In this document: positions 9,263 to 17,744 of the stretch, piece by piece
Position numbering within the stretch: position 1 is the stretch's first letter
How the letters are laid out: each line of letters opens with the position of its first letter
Origin: Neomoorella thermoacetica
GTDB taxonomy: Bacteria; Bacillota; DSM-521; Neomoorellales; Neomoorellaceae
DNA length: 64,000 nucleotides
Reading direction: 5' to 3'
Assembly (NCBI RefSeq): GCF_001875325.1
Contig: NZ_MDDC01000010.1
Span: 1 to 64,000 of the forward strand
Translations under genes and position numbers: made by a program
The notes under the pieces: model-generated
Told to the model about the DNA's origin: nothing
The model's input: only the letters and a program-made list of their open reading frames with translations
The model's database searches: none

Positions 9263-10327
9263 CTATTTGCCTGCCACCAGGTTGGCGGCCTGTTCCCGGA
9301 AAAGGCCGGTAAGGGCCAGGCCGCGACCGACGGCCAGGGCCACCGGAGCGAGTTCGCCCATCAGGCGGTCAAAGGTCTCCGGGTGCAGGGACTGGGGGCC
9401 GTCGCAGAGGGCCCGGGCCGGGTCGGGATGGACCTCGATAATGAGGCCGTCGGCACCTACGGCCACGGCCGCCCTGGCCAGAGGCAGGACCAGGCGCCAG
9501 CTGCCCGTGCCGTGGCTGGGATCGACGATTACGGGCAGGTGGGAGTTTTCTTTGACCACAGCGACGGCCGCCAGATCCAGGGTAAAGCGGGTGGAGGTTT
9601 CAAAGGTGCGGATCCCCCGCTCACACAGGATGACGTTGGGATTGCCACTATCCAGGATGTACTCGGCCGCCATGAGCCATTCCTCGATGGTCGCCGCCAG
9701 GCCCCGTTTCAACAGGATGGGTTTACCGGTGGCGCCGGCTTCCTGGAGGAGGCGGAAGTTCTGCATGTTGCGGGCGCCGATCTGGATGGCGTCGGCGTAT
9801 TCAGCCACCAGGGGGACATCCCTGGTATCCACGGCTTCGGTGATGAAGGGCAGGCCGACCTCCTCCCGGACCCGGGCCAGCATTTTGAGCCCCTTTTCCT
9901 CCAGTCCCTGGAAGGCATAGGGAGAAGTACGCGGTTTAAAGGCCCCGCCGCGCAGGACCTGGGCCCCGGCGGCCTTGACGGCCCGGGCAGCTTCCAGGAG
10001 CTGCTCTTCGCCCTCGACGGCACAGGGTCCGGCCATGACCACCAGGCCACGCCCTCCTACCGGGACACCGCCGATGCGGACGATAGTCGGCGTGTCCTTG
10101 AGTTCGCGGCTCACCAGTTTGTAAGGCTTCATTATGGGAACGATCTTTTCCACGCCGGGCAGGTTGATGAGGGCCTCGGAGCTAAGGGCTTTTTTGTCGC
10201 CGATGGCGCCGATTACGGTCTTTTCCTGGCCGTAGATGGGGTGGGTCTTAAAGCCCAGCTCTACCAGGCGTTCACTCACGGCGTTAATCTGTTCCCTGCT
10301 GGCCCCCGGTTTCATGACGATGATCAT
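9263..10327 (-). CDS. aroF: DAHP synthase (AroF type I-beta)
   Basis: 3-deoxy-7-phosphoheptulonate synthase condenses PEP and erythrose 4-phosphate, the entry to the shikimate pathway. The first 70 residues ([10 protein letters not shown]...) form the ferredoxin-like regulatory domain of the I-beta class. The KDO8P-synthase-like barrel follows, with [11 protein letters not shown] near 95, [13 protein letters not shown] near 120, ILLKRG near 200 and VDPSHGTGS near 265. The length of 354 is normal for this two-domain form. A T-box leader with its own sigma-A promoter precedes it, so expression should rise when the cognate aromatic aminoacyl-tRNA is uncharged. Confidence 0.95.
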   Translation of the reverse strand: MIIVMKPGASREQINAVSERLVELGFKTHPIYGQEKTVIGAIGDKKALSSEALINLPGVEKIVPIMKPYKLVSRELKDTPTIVRIGGVPVGGRGLVVMAGPCAVEGEEQLLEAARAVKAAGAQVLRGGAFKPRTSPYAFQGLEEKGLKMLARVREEVGLPFITEAVDTRDVPLVAEYADAIQIGARNMQNFRLLQEAGATGKPILLKRGLAATIEEWLMAAEYILDSGNPNVILCERGIRTFETSTRFTLDLAAVAVVKENSHLPVIVDPSHGTGSWRLVLPLARAAVAVGADGLIIEVHPDPARALCDGPQSLHPETFDRLMGELAPVALAVGRGLALTGLFREQAANLVAGK

Positions 10328-10384
10328 AGATCAAACCTCCTCCTCCGAAAATAGACTTCTAACAAAAACGGTGATTACTGGTTT

Positions 10385-10466
10385 AGTTACATTCCAGCCC
10401 CTTGCCAGCCAGCATTTTCATGGTTCGCTGGCAGGGGCATTAGCCCCCTCGAGGGGCTCCCCTGTA
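10385..10466 (-). other. Twin hairpins between T-box terminator and aroF
   Basis: After the T-box terminator the minus strand has AGCCCC/GGGGGCT, then a longer stem in which GCCCCTGCCAGC pairs with GCTGGCAAGGGGC with one bulged base. Neither is followed by a T run. They may be a repeat, a stability element or a second control on translation; none of this is shown. Confidence 0.4.
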
Positions 10467-10473
10467 AAAGTAA

Positions 10474-10790
10474 AACTCCCCGTCCCGCTAGGGACGAGGA
10501 GTTATACCCGTGGTACCACCCTGCTTGGCTGCCTTTGAAAACAGCCCGCTCATTACAAGGTACGGGAAAAGCGTCATCCGACGATCTCTTCCGATACCCC
10601 CTCCCCTGTAACGGCGGGAGCCCCGGCACGGCCTACCCAGCCGGTTGCTTACCGGCCTTCAGCCTGCTCCTCCGGGGAGAACTTCAACTCCAGCCTCCTG
10701 ACCGGTCTCCCACCGCCGCCGGCTCGCTGGGCAGTCTGCTGAAGCCTACTTTTCCCCCTCACTGGATTTCACCTGTAAATTTTAGGTGTT
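10474..10790 (-). promoter_or_regulatory. T-box riboswitch for DAHP synthase
   Basis: The 14-nt T-box core occurs as AGGGTGGTACCACGGG (10507-10522). It is followed by a competing terminator, AACTCC...GGGGAGTT with a GTCCC/GGGAC core (10474-10503), then TTTTACTTTT. Upstream, Stem I shows the AGTA loop-E element, an AGCGAGCCGG bulge region and the GGTGGGAGACC distal loop. The specifier loop 3' side reads GAAG-TTC-TCCCC; the TTC (10679-10681) is the best specifier and would mean tRNA-Phe. The specifier register is inferred by pairing TCCCC with the GGGGA of the 5' strand. Confidence 0.88.
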
Positions 10791-10793
10791 TTT

Positions 10794-10822
10794 AGTTTAG
10801 CATGTAACCGGGCAGGCGTCAA
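10794..10822 (-). promoter_or_regulatory. Sigma-A promoter of T-box/aroF
   Basis: TTGACG (10817-10822), 17-nt spacer, TAAACT (10794-10799) on the minus strand, directly ahead of the T-box Stem I. Confidence 0.8.
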
Positions 10823-10845
10823 GGGGTGGATAGGCCTGCAACCGG

Positions 10846-12192
10846 TTATCGTATCCCGGCCAGTTCCTCCAGGGTCCTGCCCTTTGTTTCAATACCCAGG
10901 GCCAGCATACCCAGGGCGGTGATCACAAAAACGGCGGTGAAGAGGATAAATATCAACGGGTAGGCGGTGGCCTGGCCCATGACCACGATCATCTGGCCGA
11001 CAATCACCGGGGCCAGGATGGCGCCGATGCGGCCGCAGAAGGAAGCCCAACCGGAACCTGTAGCCCGGATGGCCGTCGGGTACATTTCCGGGGTATAAGC
11101 GTACAGGACCCCCCATGCACCCAGGTTAAAGAAGTAGACCGCAAGGCCCCACCAGATTATCTGGCTGGTGGTAGTGCTCAAGGAGAACATGTAGGCCGCC
11201 ACGCCGCTTAAGAGGAGATAGGATACCAGGGTGGCTTTGCGGCCGATTTTCTCTACCAGGTAGGCAGCGCTGAAGTAGCCCGGCACCTGGCCCAGGGTCA
11301 TGATCAGCACGTACTCAAAGCTCTTGATAATGGCAAAACCTTTTCCCACCATCAGGGAGGGCAGCCAGGTGACAATGCCGTAGTAGGAAAAATTTATGCC
11401 GAACCACAGGATCCACAGGCAGAGGGTGCGCCGGGCATAACGGGAGGACCAGATGTCGGCAAAGGCTGCCCTGACGGCCGTTTCAGCTGCTGCCGCCGCC
11501 GGGCTGGCTGCGACTTTGCCGGGGTCGACGCCGCAGCTCCTCTCGATATTTTCCACTATTGCCCGGGCTTCGCTCTCCTTGCCGATCTTCTCTAAATAGC
11601 GCGGGGACTCGGGTAAAGCCCACCGCAGGACGGCGGCGTAGAGGGCCGGCAGGGCGCCGATAAAGAAGGCCAGGCGCCAGCCCCAGTGGGGCACGGCCAG
11701 GTAACCGATAAGGGCCGAGGCGATCCAGCCGAAGGCCCAGAAACTCTCCAGCAGCACCGCCATCCTGCCCCGGTACCGGGCCGGCGCAAACTCGCTGGCC
11801 AGGGTGAAGGCCACCGGCACCTCCGCCCCTAAACCCAGCCCCACCAGGAAGCGCAGGACCATGAGCATGGTGTAATTGGTGGCTAAACCGGCCAGGAAGG
11901 TGGCGAGGCCGTAGAAGATCAGGGTGTAATTAAAAACCCGCTTCCGCCCCCAGAGGTCGCTCAGGCTGCCCCCGAAGACGGCGCCCAGGCCCATGCCCAG
12001 GAGACCGATGCTGCCCAGGGCGCCCATCTGGGTGGCCGTCAGGTGCCATTCTTTACCTACCGCCGGCAGGACAAAGGATACCAGCCCCACGTCCATGGCA
12101 TCAAAAAGCCAGCCAATGCCGCAGATAAGGAGCATCTTGTAGTGAAAGGCGCATAAGGGTAACCGTTCCAGACGCTCGGCACTGCTCATCAC
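10846..12192 (-). CDS. MFS transporter, sugar/organic-acid porter type
   Basis: A 448-residue permease with about twelve hydrophobic helices. The first loop carries GGSLSDLWGRKRV, the MFS 2-3 loop signature, and PESPRYL after helix 6 together with the ETKGRTLEE C-terminus are typical of the SP/AAHS-like branch (NiaP, aromatic-acid or sugar symporters). The central loop (about 205-250) is Ala-rich. The substrate cannot be read from sequence; the adjacent aromatic-pathway gene is separately regulated and is weak evidence for an aromatic compound. It has its own promoter and an unusually long leader. Confidence 0.85.
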   Translation of the reverse strand: MMSSAERLERLPLCAFHYKMLLICGIGWLFDAMDVGLVSFVLPAVGKEWHLTATQMGALGSIGLLGMGLGAVFGGSLSDLWGRKRVFNYTLIFYGLATFLAGLATNYTMLMVLRFLVGLGLGAEVPVAFTLASEFAPARYRGRMAVLLESFWAFGWIASALIGYLAVPHWGWRLAFFIGALPALYAAVLRWALPESPRYLEKIGKESEARAIVENIERSCGVDPGKVAASPAAAAAETAVRAAFADIWSSRYARRTLCLWILWFGINFSYYGIVTWLPSLMVGKGFAIIKSFEYVLIMTLGQVPGYFSAAYLVEKIGRKATLVSYLLLSGVAAYMFSLSTTTSQIIWWGLAVYFFNLGAWGVLYAYTPEMYPTAIRATGSGWASFCGRIGAILAPVIVGQMIVVMGQATAYPLIFILFTAVFVITALGMLALGIETKGRTLEELAGIR

Positions 12193-12525
12193 ACTTACCC
12201 TCCCCAGGAAATGCTCAACCTGCCTGGCAGGCGGGCCGGGTCCCCCCGGGAGCCGACTCGCCCCTCCCCTTGCCCGGGTCTCGGTGACGGCCTGAGCCGG
12301 TATTCCGGTCCGTGCCGGGTCGCCCTTTTCCCCGGCCTATCTCGACCCGGCTATTCAAGGCGCAGCGCGCCTGCCGTTAACCGCCCGCCTTCTCCCTGTT
12401 CCCCGGCCGGCCCTGTCCTCCCTCGCCCGGACCAGGTCGCCCATCGTCGATCAAGGCGGCCGGAAATCTTCCTGTTATTGCGATATTTGATGTGCCTGAG
12501 GGATTGTTCGGGAGCGCCCCCCTTT
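12193..12525 (-). other. Long GC-rich leader of MFS gene
   Basis: About 330 nt lie between the predicted start site and the MFS start codon with no gene I can support. A plus-strand open frame (12211-12612) exists but has no ribosome-binding site and runs through the pyrophosphatase terminator. No known riboswitch consensus was recognised, although CCTCAGGCACATC near 12495 faintly recalls a glycine-aptamer half. Confidence 0.35.
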
Positions 12526-12531
12526 AGCCTT

Positions 12532-12560
12532 ATTTTAACTCAAGTCAAGATAGATGACAA
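12532..12560 (-). promoter_or_regulatory. Sigma-A promoter of MFS gene
   Basis: TTGTCA (12555-12560), 17 nt, TAAAAT (12532-12537) on the minus strand, just downstream of the pyrophosphatase terminator. Confidence 0.65.
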
Positions 12561-12568
12561 GACAATTG

Positions 12569-12606
12569 ACAATAAAATTATACCCGGGAAGGCAGCTTCC
12601 CGGGTA
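12569..12606 (-). terminator. Intrinsic terminator of CBS-pyrophosphatase gene
   Basis: TACCCGGGAAG-ctgc-CTTCCCGGGTA stem followed by ATAATTTTATT on the minus strand. Confidence 0.8.
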
Positions 12607-12620
12607 AGGTAAAAACCACA

Positions 12621-13931
12621 TTATTCCTGCAGTAACCGCTTCAGGGGAGGTACGACCTGTTTTTTGCGGGACATGACGCCGGGCAGGAAGACGCTTTTCT
12701 CCCCCGGGGCGACGTTAAAGGCCAGTTCTACCGCCCGGCCCTGGGGCCCGGCAAAAAGTAATTCCGTACCGTTGCGCATTAAATCGGTTACCATAAGGAC
12801 GACCAGGTCGTACTGCTTCTCGGCCTGGAGTTTTTCCAATTCGGCCTGGAGTTCGTCCCGGCCCACGGGCAGGGTGTCGGGGTCAATAATCTCAATCTGG
12901 CCGATGCCGACCCGGTTGCTGCCAAAATTAAAGCTCTTGAAGTCCTCCAGAATTATTTCCCGGCCCGAGCGGTCCTTCAAGGAAGACCCGGCCCGGAACA
13001 TCTCGCGGCCAAAATTGGCGACGTCCAACCCGGCAATATTAGCGAGCCAGGCCGCCAGTTCTTTATCAACCTGGGTAGTTGTCGGCGATTTAAACAGCAG
13101 GGTATCTGAGAGAATAGCGGCGCATAAAACCCCGGCTACGGCTGCATCTGGATCCAGGCCCCGCTCTTTATACATCCTGGCGATGATGGTTGCCGTACTC
13201 CCGACGGGCTCGTTACGCACCATGATGGGTTCGGCCGTCTCAATATCAGCCACCCGGTGGTGGTCGATTATCTCCACAGTTTCGGCTTCTTCTATCCCGG
13301 GTACCGCCTGGCTTTTTTCATTGTGATCGACCAGGATTACCTTTTTCCCTCGCATGGCCAGCATGTGATAACGGGCAATCAGGCCCACCAGGCAGTGATT
13401 GTCGTCTACGACCGGGTAGTTGCGGTAGCGGGTTTCCAGCATGGTGCGGCGGACCTCGGTAATCAAATCGTCCTGGTTAAAGATTACCAGGTTATCGCTC
13501 TGCATAACTTTATATACGGGCTCATCCATGGGCACATTGCCGGTATCCCAGGCCTCCAGGAGCAGCCGGGCCAGGTCACCGACGGTAAACAGGCCCAGAA
13601 GGTGCCGGTTTTCATCGACCACCGCCAGGGTTTTGACACCGTGCTGGCGCATAAAAATCCCGGCCTGGCGCACTGTAGCCCCCGGCTGGATGAAGAGTAG
13701 TCCCCCGTCCAGGACATCCTTCACCCGGGCGCGAACGTCGTTTACCAGGGGAGGTACGGGTACGTCAAAATATGATAGCACGAATTCCGTCTCCCCGTTA
13801 AGCTTGCCGCAGCGCGCCGCCTGAAAACCGCCCCCGTCCGTCTTGTTACGCAGGGCAGCGTAACCGATGGCTGCGGCAATGGAATCTGTGTCCGGCCGCT
13901 GGTGCCCGATAACCAGAATCTCTTTACTCAT
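12621..13931 (-). CDS. ppaC: Family II inorganic pyrophosphatase with two CBS domains
   Basis: Mn-dependent DHH-family enzyme hydrolysing pyrophosphate. The N-terminal DHH domain has GHQRPDTDS (H10, D14, D16). It is interrupted at about residues 70-190 by a CBS pair, then resumes with VDHNE (D202) and IIDHHR (D223-H225). The C-terminal DHHA2 domain carries SRKKQ near 427. At 436 residues it lacks the DRTGG domain found in longer clostridial CBS-PPases. The M. thermoacetica CBS-PPase of this architecture is known to be regulated by adenine nucleotides bound to the CBS domains; applying that here rests on architecture and resemblance. Confidence 0.95.
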   Translation of the reverse strand: MSKEILVIGHQRPDTDSIAAAIGYAALRNKTDGGGFQAARCGKLNGETEFVLSYFDVPVPPLVNDVRARVKDVLDGGLLFIQPGATVRQAGIFMRQHGVKTLAVVDENRHLLGLFTVGDLARLLLEAWDTGNVPMDEPVYKVMQSDNLVIFNQDDLITEVRRTMLETRYRNYPVVDDNHCLVGLIARYHMLAMRGKKVILVDHNEKSQAVPGIEEAETVEIIDHHRVADIETAEPIMVRNEPVGSTATIIARMYKERGLDPDAAVAGVLCAAILSDTLLFKSPTTTQVDKELAAWLANIAGLDVANFGREMFRAGSSLKDRSGREIILEDFKSFNFGSNRVGIGQIEIIDPDTLPVGRDELQAELEKLQAEKQYDLVVLMVTDLMRNGTELLFAGPQGRAVELAFNVAPGEKSVFLPGVMSRKKQVVPPLKRLLQE

Positions 13932-13963
13932 AACTACAGCCTCCCCAGTGCATCACCTCTATA

Positions 13964-13992
13964 ATTCTATTGTTACTGGCGGCAAAAGGCAA
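13964..13992 (-). promoter_or_regulatory. Sigma-A promoter of CBS-pyrophosphatase gene
   Basis: TTGCCT (13987-13992), 17 nt, TAGAAT (13964-13969) on the minus strand, about 30 nt ahead of the ATG. Confidence 0.65.
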
Positions 13993-14030
13993 GGGGGCCC
14001 CTGTTCAACCTCCGGCAACGGGACGTAGGG

Positions 14031-15695
14031 CTAATCCTTCTGTCCCACCTTGAGGAGCAGGGACCAGAGACCACCCAGGATAAGGGCGCCGCCCAGCACC
14101 CCCAGACCGAGGAGGGAAAGGCTCCCGGTTTTAGGACCGGCACCGGCGTGGAGAATCAAGGCTCCGGCGCCGATGAGGGCGGCCACGATGAGAGCGGCAG
14201 AGAGCCGGGCGGAAACCATATCCAGCCTGTGATAAAGGGTTTCCAGGCCCCGGTGGACAAAAATGGTAGTTAACTGTCCCCGGGCAAGTTTATCCAGGCT
14301 GCGGGAGATATCCCGCGGCAGCTCCAGCAAATCCTGCAGGGTTGAGGCCGCCCGGTGGTAAGTTCGCCCGGGCGTGGGGTTGGGGCGCAGGCGGCTGCGC
14401 AGGTAACTGGCAGCCAGGGGCCCGCTTACCTGCACCAGATCCAGGGAAGGGTCAAGGCGACGGGCCAGGCTCTCCCCTTCCATAATCGTCCGCCCCAGGA
14501 CGAAGAAGGTACCGGGCATACGGATATTATGGCGGCGGGCCAGTTCCACCATTCCCAGAAGGAGACCGGCCAGGTTGAGATCCCCTTTACTCATGCCGGT
14601 CACCCGGTCAACCAGTTCTGCCGTGTCTTCATAGAGGGCCTGGTAATCTACTGCGGCCATGGGCTTACCAAGTTTCAGGGTTACTTCCATTACGGCCTGC
14701 AAATCGCGTTCCTGGAGGCCCAGAATCAGCCTGGCAGCCTGGTAGCGAAAATCCTCATCCAGGCGACCGACGATGCCAAAATCAATCAAGCCCAGGCGAC
14801 CGCCGGGGAGAAAGAGGATGTTTCCCGGATGGGGGTCGCCGTGGAAGATGCCTTCCTGGAAAAATGGCGCCAGGAGAGCCTTGATAAGCAGGGCTGCCCG
14901 CTGGCAGTCCGTACCCTCCCCGTACCAGTCGCTGAGCCTTTCCCCGGCCAGGTAATCCATGGTCAGGAGGCACCTGGTCGTATAATCCCAGTAAACCCTG
15001 GGGACCACTATCTGCGGGAACTCACGGTACAGGCGGCGAAAATTCTCCGTGGCCAGGGCTTCTACGGTAAAATCGAGTTCCCGTTCAATCTGGCGGCGGA
15101 AGGTGGCCAGGATCTCCTCCAGGGCGCAGATACGGCCGACGACGGTGCCCTTGAATCTCCGGCCGAGATTCTCCAGAACAGCCAGGTCGGTAACAACCAC
15201 CCCATCAAGCTGGGGGCGCTGCACCTTGACGGCCACCTCCCGGCCATTGGGTAACCGGGCTCTGTGGACCTGGGCGATGGATGCCGCCGCCAGGGGCTGG
15301 TAATCAAAGTGGCTGAAGACCTCTTCCGGAGCTGCCCCAAGTTCCCGGAAGACCTGTTGCCGGATTACGTCCGGGGCCAGGGGCCGTACCCGGTCCTGGA
15401 GGTAGCTGAATTCCGCAGCCATCTCCGCCGGTATCAGGTCGGGCCTGGTGCTCAGGAGCTGGCCCAGCTTGATAAAAACCGGCCCCAGTTCCTCAAAGGC
15501 CAGGCGCAGGTGCCGGTAAACCGGGACGCCTGGCTCCCGGCCTGCAACCAGGGGGCGCCGGGCCGGAGCGCGGCAGGTGCGGGTTTCGCGGTAAGCCTGC
15601 CAGCCGTGGCGGAGAAGTACGGTAGCCACTTCAGTATAGCGCTGCAGGTAACGGTAGTGCCTGGTCAATAGTACTCTGGCCTCCCTGGTAAACAT
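14031..15695 (-). CDS. ABC1/AarF/UbiB family atypical kinase
   Basis: A 554-residue ADCK/UbiB-type protein. The family KxGQ motif appears as FIKLGQLLSTRPDL near residue 75, the Ala-rich loop as AAASIAQVHRA near 140, then VAVKVQRP with the ATP lysine, GDPHPGNILF with the catalytic Asp-Asn pair near 290, and LIDFG as the metal Asp. The C-terminus has two hydrophobic helices (about 490-550), so it is membrane-anchored. Known members support isoprenoid-quinone synthesis or lipid homeostasis. No quinone-biosynthesis gene is adjacent, so its precise role here is open. Confidence 0.92.
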   Translation of the reverse strand: MFTREARVLLTRHYRYLQRYTEVATVLLRHGWQAYRETRTCRAPARRPLVAGREPGVPVYRHLRLAFEELGPVFIKLGQLLSTRPDLIPAEMAAEFSYLQDRVRPLAPDVIRQQVFRELGAAPEEVFSHFDYQPLAAASIAQVHRARLPNGREVAVKVQRPQLDGVVVTDLAVLENLGRRFKGTVVGRICALEEILATFRRQIERELDFTVEALATENFRRLYREFPQIVVPRVYWDYTTRCLLTMDYLAGERLSDWYGEGTDCQRAALLIKALLAPFFQEGIFHGDPHPGNILFLPGGRLGLIDFGIVGRLDEDFRYQAARLILGLQERDLQAVMEVTLKLGKPMAAVDYQALYEDTAELVDRVTGMSKGDLNLAGLLLGMVELARRHNIRMPGTFFVLGRTIMEGESLARRLDPSLDLVQVSGPLAASYLRSRLRPNPTPGRTYHRAASTLQDLLELPRDISRSLDKLARGQLTTIFVHRGLETLYHRLDMVSARLSAALIVAALIGAGALILHAGAGPKTGSLSLLGLGVLGGALILGGLWSLLLKVGQKD

Positions 15696-15740
15696 ACCCA
15701 GGGAGTATTATGGCCAAAAAAATCACCGTCATGTACGATT

Positions 15741-16223
15741 TTAACGATGGTAGGTTTCACCCCGCTGGATTTTGAAGGCCCGGTACAATTGCTCCAGGAG
15801 TATCAGGCGCATTAACTGGTGGGGGAAGGTAAAGCGGGAAAAGGAGAGGCGCAGATCAGCCTGTTGAAGGATAGATGTTGCCAGGCCCAGGGTGCCGCCG
15901 ATAATCAGGGCTACTTCATTTTTTCCGGCCAGGGCCAGATCCGCCAGCCTGCCGGCCAGTTCTTCCGAGGATAGCATTACCCCCTCCCTGTCCAGGGCTA
16001 CGGTAAAGCTGCCGGGAGGTACCAGCCTTTCTATACCCCGGCCTTCGCTGGCCAGGATTTGCTCGACCCCGGCGGGTGAGGGTTTATCGGGCACCTTCTC
16101 TTCGGGAGCCTCGAGGATACGCACGCGGGCATAGGGCCGCAGGCGCTTCAGGTATTCTGCAATACCGGCAACCAGGTATTTCTCCCGCACCCGGCCGACG
16201 GCGACGATGGTAAGGTGTAACAT
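15741..16223 (-). CDS. rlmH: 23S rRNA pseudouridine-1915 N3-methyltransferase
   Basis: A 160-residue SPOUT (alpha/beta-knot) methyltransferase that modifies pseudouridine 1915 in helix 69 of 23S rRNA on assembled 70S ribosomes. Family marks are the LTIVAVGRVREKYL start, FTVALDREGVMLSSEELA near 75, IIGGTLGLA near 107 (SAM-binding knot loop) and the LSFSRFTFPHQLMRLILLEQLYRA segment with the typical YHR terminus. The length matches E. coli RlmH closely. It has the usual Firmicutes position near htrA. Confidence 0.96.
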   Translation of the reverse strand: MLHLTIVAVGRVREKYLVAGIAEYLKRLRPYARVRILEAPEEKVPDKPSPAGVEQILASEGRGIERLVPPGSFTVALDREGVMLSSEELAGRLADLALAGKNEVALIIGGTLGLATSILQQADLRLSFSRFTFPHQLMRLILLEQLYRAFKIQRGETYHR

Positions 16224-16302
16224 TGCTACCTCCGGGGTTTCTCCGATAATAATTGTTTTTTATAGATTGAGTTGTCCCTCCGCCGCTCCTCGCAAATAGG
16301 TT

Positions 16303-16332
16303 TTGCCAAAATTTTGGGAAGGGCCGTATTAT
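16303..16332 (+). promoter_or_regulatory. Possible plus-strand promoter
   Basis: TTGCCA (16303-16308), 18 nt, TATTAT (16327-16332). It faces away from rlmH and leads into a short stretch that ends in an intrinsic terminator. Confidence 0.4.
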
Positions 16333-16338
16333 GTACAG

Positions 16339-16414
16339 GGGTACAGGTTCCGGCCCCCGATGGTTTCCATCCGGTAAACCCGGCCCCCAGCCCTGCCCGG
16401 CGGCGGGCTTTTTT
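16339..16414 (+). ncRNA. Candidate small RNA, about 75 nt
   Basis: This is the stretch between the predicted plus-strand promoter and the terminator GCCCG-gcgg-CGGGC-TTTTTT (16395-16414). It also has an internal stem, CCGATGG-ttt-CCATCCGG (about 16357-16374). No known RNA family was recognised. It would be antisense to the rlmH leader. Confidence 0.3.
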
Positions 16415-16554
16415 ACCCGTGCTTTTGCCTCCCTGCCGGGGAACTTGTCCACGGTCCATGCCATTGTCTACAGGTAAAGGGCATCGCCATGGGCGCCCCG
16501 GCGAAGGGATCATGGTACCCGGGAAATAGCTTCGCTCCAGGCGGCCCTGCTCTG

Positions 16555-16580
16555 GGGCGGCCTGCCCAATCAGGCCGCCC
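16555..16580 (-). terminator. Hairpin after htrA
   Basis: GGGCGGCCTG-attggg-CAGGCCGCCC is a perfect 10-bp stem 4 nt after the htrA stop. It lacks a T tract, so termination is likely but not canonical. Confidence 0.55.
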
Positions 16581-16583
16581 GTC

Positions 16584-17744
16584 CTATTTAGGTAATTCCC
16601 CCAGGGTTATAGTATAGTTGACGGGGTTGGACGACTTGAGGCGAACGACGGTCACCGTCACTTGGTCTCCCGGGGTTTTCGTATTGATCAGGCGCTGGAT
16701 ATCATCATAGGTGGCTACTTTCTGGTTTTCCACGGCGGTGATGACATCCCCTACCTGCAGGCCGGCCCTGGCTGCCGGGCCATCCTTGAAGACACCCCCG
16801 ACATAGACGCCTGCAGGTATATTATACCACTGGGCCATCTCCGGGGTTATCTCCTGCAGGTTATAAATTCCCAGGAAGGGGTGGCTGACATAGCCGCGGG
16901 TAATTATCTGGTCAATAATGGGCCGGACGTCGTTTATGGGGATGGCAAAACCCATGCCCTCGACACCGCTGGCGGCAATCTTAACGCTGTTGATGCCGAT
17001 GATCTCGCCCCGCAGGTTAACCAGGGCGCCGCCACTGTTGCCAGGATTAATCGGGGCGTCTGTCTGGAGGACCCGGAGGGTTATCTCCACGCCCCGGGGC
17101 CCGGGAACTGTTACCTCCCGGTTCAAAGCGCTTATTACCCCTACGGTAACCGACCGGGCAAATTCCCGCCCCAGGGGGTTGCCGATGGCGACTACAGTTT
17201 CCCCTACCTGCAGGGTGCTGGAATCCCCCAGGCGAGCCTGGGGCAGGTTGGGCCCGTTGACCTTTAATACCGCCAGGTCGCTTCGCTCATCGGCACCTAC
17301 CAGGGTCGCCGGATAGGTTTGCTCCCGGTCCAGGCTGACTGTTATCCGGCCGGCGCCGGCGATAACATGGTTATTGGTAACGATATAGCCGTTAGCAGTA
17401 TCAAAGATTACTCCCGAACCCTGCTTTACCACGCCGTCGCCAGTATAATTGGTACCGGTCATGGCCTGGACCCCCACGACGGAAGGACCCACTTGCCGGG
17501 CAATAGTGACTACCGGGGAATCGGCGGTATACTGGGCCGGCAATCCTACTGGCTGGTTAACCCAGCCCTGGGGTGGGGACGCGGGCGGCAAGGGGCGGAA
17601 CATCAACCGCGGTGCGAAATAGAGGGCGGCTCCCGCCCCCAGGACGGAACTCAAGCAAACTAATGAAGCCAAAAGGAGTATCCGGTAGCGCCTCAAACCG
17701 CCTGGAAAAAAGCGCTTCAAGAAGGCAACCCCCTTGTTTCCCAA
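16584..17744 (-). CDS. htrA: HtrA/DegP-type membrane serine protease
   Basis: Envelope quality-control protease. One N-terminal transmembrane helix (about 18-40, LLLASLVCLSSVLGAGAALY) anchors it. The trypsin-like domain has the triad as TNNHVIAG (His), RSDLAVLKV (Asp) and NPGNSGGAL (Ser), and a single C-terminal PDZ domain spans about 290-380. The length of 386 is typical of Firmicutes HtrA. The first possible start is TTG at 17744; a TTG at 17720 has a better ribosome-binding site (AAGGGGG, 8 nt) and would shorten the protein by eight residues. It precedes rlmH, a conserved Firmicutes neighbourhood. Confidence 0.94.
   Translation of the reverse strand: MGNKGVAFLKRFFPGGLRRYRILLLASLVCLSSVLGAGAALYFAPRLMFRPLPPASPPQGWVNQPVGLPAQYTADSPVVTIARQVGPSVVGVQAMTGTNYTGDGVVKQGSGVIFDTANGYIVTNNHVIAGAGRITVSLDREQTYPATLVGADERSDLAVLKVNGPNLPQARLGDSSTLQVGETVVAIGNPLGREFARSVTVGVISALNREVTVPGPRGVEITLRVLQTDAPINPGNSGGALVNLRGEIIGINSVKIAASGVEGMGFAIPINDVRPIIDQIITRGYVSHPFLGIYNLQEITPEMAQWYNIPAGVYVGGVFKDGPAARAGLQVGDVITAVENQKVATYDDIQRLINTKTPGDQVTVTVVRLKSSNPVNYTITLGELPK

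Larger units (their letters stand above)
16224..16583. other. rlmH-htrA gap with plus-strand signals
   Basis: These 360 nt contain no convincing protein gene. On the minus strand there is a GC-rich hairpin after htrA and no clear rlmH promoter. On the plus strand there is a promoter-like pair (16303-16332) followed 70-80 nt later by a canonical terminator (16395-16414), the opposite direction to all neighbours. Confidence 0.5.

Noticed and set aside
9245-10354. 369-codon plus-strand open frame opposite aroF
   Set aside because: It is the antisense shadow of a full-length DAHP synthase; no ribosome-binding site or recognisable domain.
12480-12510. Glycine-riboswitch-like CTCAGG segment in the MFS leader
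   Set aside because: Only one short segment matches; the paired aptamer core is missing.
12211-12612. 133-codon plus-strand open frame in the MFS leader
   Set aside because: No ribosome-binding site, low-complexity Pro/Arg/Gly content, and it runs through a terminator hairpin.
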